A stretch of DNA of 64,000 nt. Source: Salinicola corii (lineage in GTDB: Bacteria > Pseudomonadota > Gammaproteobacteria > Pseudomonadales > Halomonadaceae). Position numbers and translations under genes: made by a program. Below, one piece after another: positions 44,354-53,029 of this stretch. The stretch lies in assembly GCF_008298015.1 (NCBI RefSeq), contig NZ_VTPX01000008.1, positions 155,406-219,405 on the forward strand, read 5' to 3'. The number at the start of each line of letters is the position of its first letter. Position 1 is the stretch's first letter. The notes under the pieces are model-generated. The model searched no databases and was not told the DNA's origin. It was given only the letters and a program-made list of their open reading frames with translations.

Positions 44354-45217
44354 ATGCCCCACAGCATGACCGCCTTCTCACGCCAGACCCGTGATGCCGA
44401 CTGGGGCAGCCTGCAGCTCGAACTGCGCTCGGTGAATCAGCGCTACCTGGAGCCCCACTTCCGCCTCCCCGATACCCTGCGCGATCTCGAACCGCACTTT
44501 CGCGATGCCATGCGCCAGCGCCTCGCCCGCGGTAAGGTGGAGTGCTCGCTGCGTTTCGACCCCGCCGAGGATAGCGCCGCCCCCGGGATCAACGCCGATC
44601 AGCTCGCCGCACTCTCCCAGGCGCTGGAGCAGATCCGCGCCCAGCTCCCGGAAGCGCCGATGCCCAACGCGCTGGAGCTACTCGCCCACCCCGGCGTGAT
44701 GGCCACCCAGCGCCTGGATATCGATCAGGTCAAAGCCGCCGGACTCGCGCTGTTCGACGCGGCGCTCGAGGATCTGGATGCCGGCCGCGCCCGCGAAGGC
44801 GAGCGCCTGGCGGAACTGATTCGCGAGCGTCTGAGTGGCATCCGCGAACAGGTGGCGACCGTGCGCGAGCACCTGCCATTGATTCTCGAGCGCCAGCGCG
44901 CGCAGCTACTGGAGCGGCTGGAAAGCGCCAAGACCGAACTCGACCCGCAGCGGCTGGAAGCGGAAATGGTGATGATGGCCCACAAGGCAGACGTCGCCGA
45001 AGAGCTCGACCGACTGGAAACCCACGTCACCGAAGTGGAACGTCAGTTGAAGCAGAAAGGGCCGGTCGGACGGCGCCTCGACTTCCTGATGCAGGAACTC
45101 AACCGGGAAGCCAACACCCTCTCCTCCAAGGCCATCGTCGCCGACACCACCCGCTGCGCGGTGGAACTGAAGGTGCTGATCGAGCAGATGCGGGAGCAGA
45201 TTCAGAACCTGGAGTGA
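44354..45217 (+). CDS. yicC: YicC-family endoribonuclease
   Basis: A 287-residue YicC/YloC protein: MTAFSRQTRDADWGSLQLELRSVNQRYLEPHFRLP at the N-terminus and the C-terminal DUF1732 stretch EMVMMAHKADVAEELDRLETHVTEVE, GPVGRRLDFLMQELNREANTLSSKA and ELKVLIEQMREQIQNLE. Family members are stress-linked endoribonucleases. The start MPHSMTAF is preceded by AAGGAACTCCC. Confidence 0.93.
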   Translation: MPHSMTAFSRQTRDADWGSLQLELRSVNQRYLEPHFRLPDTLRDLEPHFRDAMRQRLARGKVECSLRFDPAEDSAAPGINADQLAALSQALEQIRAQLPEAPMPNALELLAHPGVMATQRLDIDQVKAAGLALFDAALEDLDAGRAREGERLAELIRERLSGIREQVATVREHLPLILERQRAQLLERLESAKTELDPQRLEAEMVMMAHKADVAEELDRLETHVTEVERQLKQKGPVGRRLDFLMQELNREANTLSSKAIVADTTRCAVELKVLIEQMREQIQNLE

Positions 45218-45356
45218 GATGTCCATCCATCGGAGGACGATCCATCACCCCACCACATGACACTACCTGTCACCGATGCGATGCTGGCAGGGTATCGACA
45301 TCAGCCTAGGGTTCCGGACGACCGTCATGACGGTCTAGCGTGATCGTATTCAAGCC

Positions 45357-46034
45357 ATGACAAAGCTCACAGATCGGGTCTACACGACACTCAGAAGAAA
45401 AATCATGTCGGGAGAGTTATCTTCGGACATGCAGATCAAGGAAGCCCATCTAGCCGAGACGCTTGCGGTCAGCCGGACGCCGGTTCGAGCAGCCATTCAG
45501 CGCCTCGTGGACGACGGCCTGATCTATCACGAGAAGGGTCGCGGCTCATTCGTTTCGCCCTGGCAGCAGGACGATATCGTCGACATCTACGAGCTACGCA
45601 TCCTGCTGGAATCACGCGCAGCCAGGCTGGCCGCCAGCCGTGCGACGGCGGAGCAGATCGCGCAATTGCATCGTCATGCCGACGTGATCGAAGGGCTCTA
45701 TCGGGACCAGCCCGACAAGTACCTGTTCAGTATCCAGGCGGAAAATCAGAAATTCCATCAGATCCTGATGACGGCATCGGGCTCTGCGCAGCTCAAGCAG
45801 ATGGTCAGGATGCTGGTCGATTCACCGATCACGGTAGGCTCTTACTACCTCTACTCCGACGCAGAGATGCAGCGCTCGATGCAGCAACACAGGGATATCA
45901 TCGATGCGATCGAGAAGCGGGAGGAGAGTTACGCCGAAGACCTCATGCGCGTGCACCTGCGCATGGCCTATTGCGTCTTCATGGCCAGGCAATCGGCCCA
46001 ATCGAAAGGGGATCCTTGGGGAAAAAGCGGATAA
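45357..46034 (+). CDS. GntR-family (FCD) regulator of the hydroxy-acid module
   Basis: A 225-residue regulator with a winged helix (LTDRVYTTLRRKIMSGELSSDMQIKEAHLAETLAVSRTPVRAAIQRLVDDGLI) and an FCD domain (YELRILLESRAARLAASRA, ENQKFHQILMTASGSAQLKQMV, QHRDIIDAIEKREE, LMRVHLRMAY). It lies tail to tail with the TctCBA transporter genes, which it probably controls. Candidate sites are the TTATTGTTCTA repeats between tctC and the RraA gene. Confidence 0.88.
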   Translation: MTKLTDRVYTTLRRKIMSGELSSDMQIKEAHLAETLAVSRTPVRAAIQRLVDDGLIYHEKGRGSFVSPWQQDDIVDIYELRILLESRAARLAASRATAEQIAQLHRHADVIEGLYRDQPDKYLFSIQAENQKFHQILMTASGSAQLKQMVRMLVDSPITVGSYYLYSDAEMQRSMQQHRDIIDAIEKREESYAEDLMRVHLRMAYCVFMARQSAQSKGDPWGKSG

Positions 46035-46039
46035 GACAT

Positions 46040-46069
46040 AGCGCGCCTCGAGTTCACCAAAGGCGCGCT
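46040..46069. terminator. Hairpin between the GntR gene and tctA
   Basis: Arms AGCGCGCCT (46040-46048) and AGGCGCGCT (46061-46069), 9 bp perfect with a 12-base loop, lie between two convergent stop codons. No clear T-run is present, so it is a likely but unproven shared terminator. Confidence 0.5.
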
Positions 46070-46097
46070 AGACCAACCTATCCCAGATCACTGACGC

Positions 46098-47639
46098 TCA
46101 AGGCTCAAACCGTTGACGGGCCCGCTCAGGGTCGCTCGCCATCGCCAGTTTCGACGGCCGCCCTCGGTAGTGGGTCAGCAGCCGCCGAATGACCGGTACC
46201 AGAACGGTCAGCACAATGATCGTCACCATCACGATGGCAATGGTACTGGAGAAGAGATAGCTCACCTCGTGCCGGCCGATGAGCATCGCCCGACGCAGGC
46301 TCGACTCCGCCACCGGCCCCAGAATGACGGCCAGCACCGCAGGCGCCAGCGGAATTTTCAGCCGCTCCATGCCCCACCCCATGACCCCGAACGTCAGCAT
46401 GAGCCACACATCGAACAGGCTGTTGTTAATCGCGTAGACCCCGATGGTAGTCAAGGCGATGATGATCGGCGCCAGGAGCAGCGGCGGCATGTACATCACA
46501 TTGATGAACAGTCTCGCGCCGAGTCGTCCGATCACGAACAGCATGATCGAGGTCACCAGCATGGCCAGGATAAAACCGTAGGTGACGGGAGCGGAACGCG
46601 TGAACAGGTCCGGCCCCGGGAGCATGCCGTGAACCAGCAAGCCGCCCAGGATGACCGCAGAAACGCTGCTGCCCGGAATCCCCAAGGTCAGCGCTGGAAT
46701 CAGGGAAGCCGCGTTGTCAGCGTTGTTGGCGCACTCCGCCGCTGCCACGCCTTCGGGCGCTCCCTTGCCGAACCGCGACTTGTCCTTCGCCACACGTCGC
46801 GCCTCGTTCCATGAGAGCATGGCTGCGATATTCCCACCCGTGCCGGGAATGATGCCTACGATCACGCCGATGACCGATGCCCGACACCAGGTCGGCATCA
46901 ATCGTCTCCAGCCGATGCCGCTTCGCGTCTTGCCGCCACTGCCGATGCTGTTCCTGCTCAGCAGCATGGCTTCCTGCGCCAGCGTCAGCGCCGGCGGAAT
47001 GGCGTAGAGCCCGGTGAGCAGCACCAAGATGTCGATGCCGCCCATGAGATCCATGACATTGAACGTGAAACGCTCGTTACCGGTCATCGAGTCGATCCCG
47101 ACCATACCGATGACGAGACCGAGACAGGCACTGATGAGCCCCTTGATGGGCGCATCGCTCAGCAGTACTGAGATGGCCGCCAGCCCGAAGATCGCCAGCC
47201 AGAAAACCTCCACCGGGCCAAACTTCAACGCCATCGCGGCCAGGGGCGGACTCAGAAAGAGCAGCGCCAGGGCACTGACCGAGCCGCCGATCGCCGAAGA
47301 CGTCAACGCGATCTTCATCGCCTCCAGCCCCTGGCCCTTTTGCGCCATGGGGTGGCCGTCGAAAACCGTGGCGATACCGGCAGGCGTCCCCGGAATACGC
47401 AAGAGAATGGCGGGAATGGCGCCGCCGTACATGGCGCCATTGTAGATACCCGCCATCATGCCGAGCGCAACCAGCGGATCCATGGTGAACGTCAGCGGAA
47501 TCAGCACGGCGATACCCATCGTCGCCGAAAGCCCAGGCAGCGCACCGATGAGCACGCCGATGGTCGCACCACCGGCCATGGCGAGCAGGACAGCGGGTGA
47601 AAATAGCAACGGGAGGGCGGAAAGAATGGAATCCCACAT
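46098..47639 (-). CDS. tctA: Tripartite tricarboxylate transporter, large permease TctA
   Basis: A 513-residue polytopic protein with about 11 hydrophobic segments. TctA family marks are GVLIGALPGLSATMGIAVLIPLTF, YNGAMYGGAIPAILLRIPGTPAGIATVFDGHPMAQKGQGLEAM and GIIPGTGGNIAAMLSWNEARR, followed by GAPEGVAAAECANNADNAASLIPALTLGIPGS. It starts 3 bp after the tctB stop, so the two are coupled. It works with TctB and the binding protein TctC to import carboxylates using a sodium or proton gradient. Confidence 0.93.
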   Translation of the reverse strand: MWDSILSALPLLFSPAVLLAMAGGATIGVLIGALPGLSATMGIAVLIPLTFTMDPLVALGMMAGIYNGAMYGGAIPAILLRIPGTPAGIATVFDGHPMAQKGQGLEAMKIALTSSAIGGSVSALALLFLSPPLAAMALKFGPVEVFWLAIFGLAAISVLLSDAPIKGLISACLGLVIGMVGIDSMTGNERFTFNVMDLMGGIDILVLLTGLYAIPPALTLAQEAMLLSRNSIGSGGKTRSGIGWRRLMPTWCRASVIGVIVGIIPGTGGNIAAMLSWNEARRVAKDKSRFGKGAPEGVAAAECANNADNAASLIPALTLGIPGSSVSAVILGGLLVHGMLPGPDLFTRSAPVTYGFILAMLVTSIMLFVIGRLGARLFINVMYMPPLLLAPIIIALTTIGVYAINNSLFDVWLMLTFGVMGWGMERLKIPLAPAVLAVILGPVAESSLRRAMLIGRHEVSYLFSSTIAIVMVTIIVLTVLVPVIRRLLTHYRGRPSKLAMASDPERARQRFEP

Positions 47640-47642
47640 GAG

Positions 47643-48104
47643 TCATATCCCCGTGAAAACGCGCAGCGCCATTTCGGGAGGTAGCGGTCTATCCAGCACC
47701 ACCTGAAAGATCAGATAGATCAGTAGCGAGAAAATGATTGCCGTTACCACCAACCACTTGCCTTTGCGATAGCCGAGGAGCATTCCACTCAGCGGCACAA
47801 ACAGCAGGAACGTAGTGGCGAACCCCAGCCTGGGTGCAGCAACGATCATGACGATGGAAGTTGCCAGCAAGGTGAAGAATCTTCTGACATGGCCCGGCGC
47901 GAGTCGAATCGAATCGCCACCTTCATGACGCAGGGTAAGCGCAGATCTCACGGCCCAGACCACTAGCAGGAGGGTCAGAAGTCCCATCACGACGGTGGGC
48001 AAATAGGCGGAATCTCGCGTGAACCCCAGCGCATGGATAAGCCCGAAGACGCTGAGTACCGCGCCAGCGAGTGCCACTCCCGTCTCTACCACTGCCTGAC
48101 GCAT
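47643..48104 (-). CDS. tctB: Tripartite tricarboxylate transporter, small subunit TctB
   Basis: A 153-residue membrane protein with four hydrophobic segments (about 8-25, 37-55, 85-105 and 115-140), the TctB layout. LGFATTFLLFVPLSGMLLGYRKGKW is characteristic of the family. GAGAGGAG precedes the chosen ATG; an earlier in-frame ATG overlaps the upstream hairpin and tctC stop. It lies between tctC and tctA. Confidence 0.88.
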   Translation of the reverse strand: MRQAVVETGVALAGAVLSVFGLIHALGFTRDSAYLPTVVMGLLTLLLVVWAVRSALTLRHEGGDSIRLAPGHVRRFFTLLATSIVMIVAAPRLGFATTFLLFVPLSGMLLGYRKGKWLVVTAIIFSLLIYLIFQVVLDRPLPPEMALRVFTGI

Positions 48105-48141
48105 AATCGCGCTCCTCTCAAATGCGGCGGATAAAAAGTGG

Positions 48142-48167
48142 CGAGCCAGCCACCAAGGGCTGGCTCG
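48142..48167 (-). terminator. Intercistronic hairpin between tctC and tctB
   Basis: Perfect 10-bp arms CGAGCCAGCC (48142-48151) and GGCTGGCTCG (48158-48167) lie 5 bp after the tctC stop on the minus strand, followed by CCACTTTTT. It may be a leaky terminator or a 3' stabilising structure that makes the binding protein more abundant than the membrane subunits. Confidence 0.65.
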
Positions 48168-48172
48168 TCCTA

Positions 48173-49132
48173 TCACTGACTCCAGGGAGATTCATCCCAA
48201 AGCGCCTGAAAACGTGCCTGCAGGTCCTGAAGTGTTTGCTGGTAGGTGGTCGGATCCTGGTAGTCGAGTGGTAACGACTGCTGCACGGCTGCCTTCTGGA
48301 AGTCCTCGTTGTTCATGGCCGCTTCGATGGCACTGGAGAGTTTCTGGACGATTTCGTCCGGGACCCCAGCAGGAACGGCGATGCCGCGGTTCGAGCCAAT
48401 AGTCAGCTCGTAACCGGCTTCGGCAGTCGTCGGCACATCGGGTAATTCCTTCGAACGCTGGCTTGCGGCCTGGGCCAGCATCTTGATGCGCCCGGCCTTC
48501 ACGTCCGCCGCCGCTTCGCCAATGTTGAATATTCCCATCTCGATGTGCCCGCCCATCAATGCCTGACGTACGTCGGCAGCGCCGGGAAAGGGCACGTGGG
48601 TCATCTCGATTCCCGCCAGGCGCTCCAGCGCCAGCGCGGCCAGGTGATCGTCCGAACCGACCCCGGTCGTGCCGTAGGTGATCTCGCCGGGGTGTTCCTT
48701 CGCGTAGGCGACCAGATCCTCGAGCGAGGCGAATTCGCTATCCGGCCCCACGTTGAAGCCATCGGGATCATCGACAACGCTGGCCACCGGCTGGAAATCG
48801 GAAAGTTCGTAGCGTGTTTCACGTTCGATCGGGATGGTCAGCACGTTGGGCGTATTGATGAAGCCGATGGTGTAACCGTCGGGCTCGGCGTTGGCCAGTG
48901 CCGTGAAGCCGACCTCGCCACCGGCGCCGGGGCGGTTGATGACAGTGATGTCGGTGCCCAATTCCCTCTCGATATAGGGCACCAGTGTCCGCGCGGCGAT
49001 ATCCGTACCGCCTCCAGCGGAATAGCCGATGATCATCTGCACGGCGCGCTCGGGATAGTCGGCCATGGCCGACAACGGCATCAACATGATGGCGGCGATC
49101 GCAACGGTTCTTGTCTTCATGCCAGGCTTCAT
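48173..49132 (-). CDS. tctC: Tripartite tricarboxylate transporter binding protein TctC
   Basis: A 319-residue periplasmic receptor of the Bug/TctC family. A signal peptide (about 1-25, ending AMA) is followed by YPERAVQMIIGYSAGGGTDIAARTL, VINRPGAGGEVGFTALANAEPDGYTIGF, VGSDDHLAALALERLAG and MTHVPFPGAADVRQALMGGHIEMG. AAGGAGAGG precedes ATG. The ligand is probably a di- or tricarboxylate or hydroxy acid, given the neighbouring enzymes. Confidence 0.92.
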   Translation of the reverse strand: MKPGMKTRTVAIAAIMLMPLSAMADYPERAVQMIIGYSAGGGTDIAARTLVPYIERELGTDITVINRPGAGGEVGFTALANAEPDGYTIGFINTPNVLTIPIERETRYELSDFQPVASVVDDPDGFNVGPDSEFASLEDLVAYAKEHPGEITYGTTGVGSDDHLAALALERLAGIEMTHVPFPGAADVRQALMGGHIEMGIFNIGEAAADVKAGRIKMLAQAASQRSKELPDVPTTAEAGYELTIGSNRGIAVPAGVPDEIVQKLSSAIEAAMNNEDFQKAAVQQSLPLDYQDPTTYQQTLQDLQARFQALWDESPWSQ

Positions 49133-49504
49133 GGGCCTCTCCTTTTTCGCCGCCATCGCCTCGACGGGCGTGATGGCTTGGCGACCTGTGCTCGGATGGA
49201 TGTCGAAGACGACGGATATCGCTCGACTCTCGATTATTGTTCTAATAAAAAACAAAATTATCGAATCACAGGCGCCTCATCGGCTCAAGCGGTGATTTCA
49301 ACCTCCCCATTCGGAAATCGTTAAATGTTCACAAGCGGATGAATAAAAACCAATTTATGGATCATTATACTTTTGTCTCGCATGAGAAAAAGGAAGAATC
49401 GATAGACAGGATATCAATATTGTTTTTTTATTGTTCTACACGATGTCCTGCGCCGACGAGACCTTGCGCACCGGACGAGCTCCTCATCAGAGAAGGACCA
49501 ACCA
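49133..49504. promoter_or_regulatory. AT-rich divergent interval with repeated TTATTGTTCTA
   Basis: 372 bases between tctC and the RraA gene, clearly AT-richer than the neighbours. The 11-mer TTATTGTTCTA occurs at 49234-49244 and again at 49428-49438. Each is flanked by T- or A-tracts that read as rough inverted repeats (AAAAAACAAAAT at 49247-49258, ATATTGTTTTTT at 49418-49428). One copy lies near each expected promoter, as for a shared GntR operator. No gene is visible. Confidence 0.5.
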
Positions 49505-50143
49505 ATGACTTCACAGACCGTCATGGACACGCTGAAGACCCTGGGCAGCGCAACGATTCATGAAGCTCAAGGCCAGCGAGGCGCCATGGATTCCGGCATC
49601 AAGCCGCTGGATCCAACGCTGAGAATGGCTGGAAGAGCGCTGACCGTGGACTGCTCGCCCGGTGACAATCTGCTGATTCACTACGCCATCTCCAAGGCAA
49701 GGCCGGGTGACGTGCTGGTCGTCGATGCCAAGGGCTTCACCGAAGGAGGGCCATGGGGGGATATTCTGACGCTGGCGGCCACGCTGGCGGGCATCCGCGG
49801 CCTGATCATCGACGGTATGGTACGCGACGCCGATACCATCATCGAATCCCGCTTTCCGGTGTTCTGCCGCGGGCTCTCGATCAAGGGAACGCACAAGCAT
49901 CAATCGGGCAGGGTCAAAGAAACGATCCAGTGCGGCGGCGTGGCGATACGTGCCGGCGACTTCGTGGTCGGCGATCGGGATGGCGTAGTGGTAGTGGCGG
50001 CCGAGGAGCTCGATGACGTCATCAGGGCCTCCCAGGCGCGCGAAGAGAAGGAAGAGGCGTTCCGCCGTGAACTGGAGCAGGGAGCCAGCACGCTCGATCT
50101 ACTGAATCTACGCGGCACCCTCGATCGCCTGGGTTTGAAGTAA
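49505..50143 (+). CDS. RraA-family aldolase/decarboxylase
   Basis: A 212-residue RraA/HMG-aldolase-fold protein: GSATIHEAQGQRGAMDSGIKPL, AGRALTVDCSPGDNLLIHYAI, GGPWGDILTLAATLAGIRGLIIDGMVRDAD and QCGGVAIRAGDFVVGDRDGVVVV, where the G-x-x-D and R-D residues bind a divalent metal. The closest roles are 4-hydroxy-4-methyl-2-oxoglutarate aldolase or oxaloacetate decarboxylase, not RNase E inhibition. The first gene of a plus-strand operon facing the TctCBA transporter; GAAGGA precedes ATG. Confidence 0.88.
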   Translation: MTSQTVMDTLKTLGSATIHEAQGQRGAMDSGIKPLDPTLRMAGRALTVDCSPGDNLLIHYAISKARPGDVLVVDAKGFTEGGPWGDILTLAATLAGIRGLIIDGMVRDADTIIESRFPVFCRGLSIKGTHKHQSGRVKETIQCGGVAIRAGDFVVGDRDGVVVVAAEELDDVIRASQAREEKEEAFRRELEQGASTLDLLNLRGTLDRLGLK

Positions 50144-50234
50144 AGCCTGGCGAGTCAATGACCGGCGCGTCGCGGGATGAGGGTATCGCGCGAAGACCCA
50201 ATCCCCTTGAACGCCGGCCCCGCTAGACTGACTG

Positions 50235-51578
50235 ATGGAACGCTCGATGCCGATCTCGATCCGCCCCCTTCTCGCTGACGCCCGATCGGCGGTAATCCGT
50301 CGCCGGCTGGCCCGTATTCACAACCTGCACGACTTTGAGTCAGTCGCTCGCCGCTATCTGCCCCACTCCGTCTTTTCCTACATCGCCAATGCCGCAGAAG
50401 ATGGTCAATCGTCCAGAGCCAACCGGCATGCCTTTGGCGATTATGGCTTCATGCCACGCGTGCTGGTGGATGTCTCCCAAGTGAGCCAGGCCACGACCCT
50501 CTTCGACCTGCCGATGTCGTCACCGTTCGGTATCGCACCGATGGGACTCGGCGCACTGTGGGCCTACCGGGCTGACATCGTCCTCGCTGATGCCGCAGCA
50601 TCGGCGGGCATCCCGATGATCATGAGCGGCTCATCGCTGATTCGCATGGAAACCCTCGCCGACCGGGGAGACGCGACCTGGTTCCAGGCCTATCTACCGG
50701 CCGGGCGCGAGGCCATTCGGTCGCTGGTGGCGCGCGTCCAGGCAGCGGGGTTCACCACGCTGGTGATTACCCTGGACACGCCGGTTGCCACGAACCCGGA
50801 CAACAACCGCCGAGCCGGCTTCTCCTCCCCCATGAAGCCGTCGGCCAGACTGGCCTGGGATGGCATTTCACATCCCGGATGGCTGTTCAACACCTTCCTG
50901 AGAACGCTCCATCACCACGGGATGCCGCACTTCGAGAACAACTACGCTTCCCGCGGAGCCCCTATTTTCTCCCCCCACGTCAACCGAGACATTTCCGACC
51001 GGGGCCATTTGAACTGGGACGACCTGGTATTCATTCGCAACATCTGGCGGGGCCGGCTGGTACTCAAGAGTGTCCTGCATCCCACCGATGCGAAAAGAGC
51101 CCGGGCACTCGGGGTCGACGCGCTCATCGTTTCCAACCACGGCGGTCGGCAGCTGGATGGCGCGGTCTCGCCGTTACATGCGCTGGCCGACGTCATCGCG
51201 GCAGTGGGAGACCTGCCGGTCATGATCGACAGCGGGTTCCGTCGCGGCACGGACGTGCTGAAAGCCCTGGCGCTCGGGGCGCGCTTCGTATTCATCGGGC
51301 GACCGTTCGCCTATGCCGCCGCCGTCGGCGGCGAGCGGGGCGTCGCGCACGCCATCGAACTCATGACGGCCGAGATCCGGCGTGACATGGCACTACTGGG
51401 GATCACCCGACTGAATCAGTTGCGCCGGGATCACCTGGTCGCGCTGACCTCGATGGCGGAGCGCCGCTTGTCGAATGACAACGACCCAGGTCATCACGAC
51501 AGTCCAGAAAATTCGCCACATCGAGACCATCACACCGATCGAGAGAATCATCTTCAGGAAGCGAGGACTGAAAATTGA
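50235..51578 (+). CDS. FMN-dependent L-2-hydroxyacid oxidase/dehydrogenase (LldD family)
   Basis: A 447-residue alpha-hydroxyacid oxidase: NLHDFESVARRYLPHSVFSYIANAAEDG, FGIAPMGLGALWAYRADIVLADAAASAGIPMIMSGSS, TWFQAYLP, DALIVSNHGGRQLDGA (catalytic His with Arg) and DSGFRRGTDVLKALALGARFVFIGRPFAYA. It oxidises an L-2-hydroxy acid to the 2-oxo acid. Oddity: a 40-residue C-terminal tail rich in His, Asp and Asn, not part of the fold. Its stop overlaps the TTG start of the next gene. Start at 50235 or 50247. Confidence 0.88.
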   Translation: MERSMPISIRPLLADARSAVIRRRLARIHNLHDFESVARRYLPHSVFSYIANAAEDGQSSRANRHAFGDYGFMPRVLVDVSQVSQATTLFDLPMSSPFGIAPMGLGALWAYRADIVLADAAASAGIPMIMSGSSLIRMETLADRGDATWFQAYLPAGREAIRSLVARVQAAGFTTLVITLDTPVATNPDNNRRAGFSSPMKPSARLAWDGISHPGWLFNTFLRTLHHHGMPHFENNYASRGAPIFSPHVNRDISDRGHLNWDDLVFIRNIWRGRLVLKSVLHPTDAKRARALGVDALIVSNHGGRQLDGAVSPLHALADVIAAVGDLPVMIDSGFRRGTDVLKALALGARFVFIGRPFAYAAAVGGERGVAHAIELMTAEIRRDMALLGITRLNQLRRDHLVALTSMAERRLSNDNDPGHHDSPENSPHRDHHTDRENHLQEARTEN

Positions 51579-52681
51579 ATCATCAACACAGTGCGCCGAC
51601 ACCACTAGAGACAACGTCGCGGCAACGGTCTCTCGACAAGTCGGTCTTCCGACTCGATGTCTGGTACGACGAATCGATGCAGGCTATTTACGAGACCCGA
51701 CCCGATATCACGCTGACCACGCTTCCCGCTGCCAGCCGCCTCGACGACTGTGCAGAGGTGCTGCAGATGGCACACGCCTACCAGATCTCTTCGGCCAAGG
51801 ATGAAACGCCTCCGGCCTGGTTCGCCAACGAGGCCCTGCTCGCCAGAACGCCCAATCTCCTCTGTGTCTCCACCTCGGGATCCGGCTATGACACGGTCGA
51901 TATCGAGGCCTGCAGCCGCGCCGGCGTCCTCGTGATGAATCAATCCGGCGCCAACGCCCAATCGGTGGCCGAACACACCTTGGGCATGATGTTGGGAGTC
52001 AACAAGCGACTCGCGGAGAATGACCACCGCCTGAGGCAGGGCGGCACCTTCTCCCGCGAGGATCTCATGGGGCGCGAGCTCCAAGGCAAGACAGTCGGAC
52101 TCGTGGGCATCGGCCATATCGGCAAGCGCGTCGCCGCGCTGGCCACAGCTTTCGGCATGGAGGTGATCGCCTACGATCCGTTCCTGGATGCGGATACGAT
52201 TCGAGAGAGAGGCGCCCGCCCGGTGGCCCTATCGGCGCTGCTGGCCGAGTCGGACATCGTATCGCTGCACTGCCCGAGGAAGACCGACACGCTTGGGATG
52301 TTTGACGCTTCCGCCTTTGCCGCCATGAAATCCGGCGCGCTCTTCGTTACCACGGCACGCGGCGGAATTCACTCGGAAGCGGCGCTGGCCGAGGCACTTC
52401 AAAGCGGACATATCGGTGGGGCCGGTATCGATGTGTGGGACGTTGAACCCCCGCCTCTGGACCATCCATTGCTGGCCATGCCCAATGTCATGGCGACGTA
52501 TCACACCGCCGGCGTCACGCACGAGGCACGGCGCAATATTGCGACCTGGGCAACACGGCAACTGATCGAAACGCTGGATGGTGAATTCCCGCCGCGCTTG
52601 CTCAACCCTGAAGCCTGGCCAATTTACGCTGAGCGTTACCAGGCGATATTCGGGAAACATCCAACAAAATCTTGTCGATAA
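51575..52681 (+). CDS. D-2-hydroxyacid dehydrogenase, NAD-dependent
   Basis: A 368-residue PGDH-family enzyme. The C-terminal NAD domain has VGIGHIGKRVAALATAFGMEVIAYDP. The catalytic Arg, Glu and His are carried by VTTARGGIHSEAAL, GGAGIDVWDVEPPP and YHTAGVTHEA. The N-terminal region AHAYQISSAKDETPPAWFANEALLARTPNLLCVSTSGSGYDTVDIEA is typical of a subgroup found near RraA and TTT transporters. Start TTG overlaps the previous stop (TTGA) with GAGG upstream; an ATG at residue 35 would delete conserved sequence. Confidence 0.88.
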   Translation: MNHQHSAPTPLETTSRQRSLDKSVFRLDVWYDESMQAIYETRPDITLTTLPAASRLDDCAEVLQMAHAYQISSAKDETPPAWFANEALLARTPNLLCVSTSGSGYDTVDIEACSRAGVLVMNQSGANAQSVAEHTLGMMLGVNKRLAENDHRLRQGGTFSREDLMGRELQGKTVGLVGIGHIGKRVAALATAFGMEVIAYDPFLDADTIRERGARPVALSALLAESDIVSLHCPRKTDTLGMFDASAFAAMKSGALFVTTARGGIHSEAALAEALQSGHIGGAGIDVWDVEPPPLDHPLLAMPNVMATYHTAGVTHEARRNIATWATRQLIETLDGEFPPRLLNPEAWPIYAERYQAIFGKHPTKSCR

Positions 52682-52838
52682 AGCACGACTCACTTGGCTC
52701 CTGCTCAGTACCAGCCGATCTGACACGGTCTTGCGATCGAAATACCGTATCGGCTGGGATCTTGGTGGGTTCTTCTCGAACACTGCATTTGGCGATGATG
52801 ACACGCCTAGACCCGGCCAGCGCCGAGCTGACACTAAG

Positions 52839-52997
52839 GCGCTGGTGGCGGAAGTCAATCCAACCTCGATCGAGACGATCAACGACCGCGTGCTGTCGCG
52901 CCTCGGCGTACCGCTGGTGGGCATCGATCCGGCAATGACGCTCACCTACCGCCAGAAGTACGTCGAGACGCTCGTGTCGATGACGATCCGATTTTGA
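52839..52997 (+). pseudogene. Remnant of a YdiJ-like FAD-linked oxidase C-terminus
   Basis: An in-frame segment reads RVLSRLGVPLVGIDPAMTL followed by TYRQKYVETL and then a stop. This resembles the C-terminal Fe-S region of YdiJ/D-lactate dehydrogenase-type FAD-linked oxidases (LGVPLVGLDPAMTLVYRQEY pattern). The preceding 150 bp have no matching domain, so only a short tail of a gene of about 1000 codons remains. It lies just before acuR and marks a recombination scar. Recognition rests on about 25 residues. Confidence 0.55.
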
Positions 52998-52999
52998 TA

Positions 53000-53020
53000 T
53001 TTAGAGACGACCGGTCTAAA
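53000..53020. promoter_or_regulatory. Candidate AcuR operator before acuR
   Basis: Arms TTTAGA (53000-53005) and TCTAAA (53015-53020) are separated by 9 bases, GACGACCGG, giving a 21-bp imperfect palindrome that ends 9 bp before the acuR start codon. The short distance would let a bound TetR dimer block transcription of the whole acuR-acuI-dddL operon. The assignment is inferred from symmetry and position. Confidence 0.65.
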
Positions 53021-53029
53021 TTGGACTCC

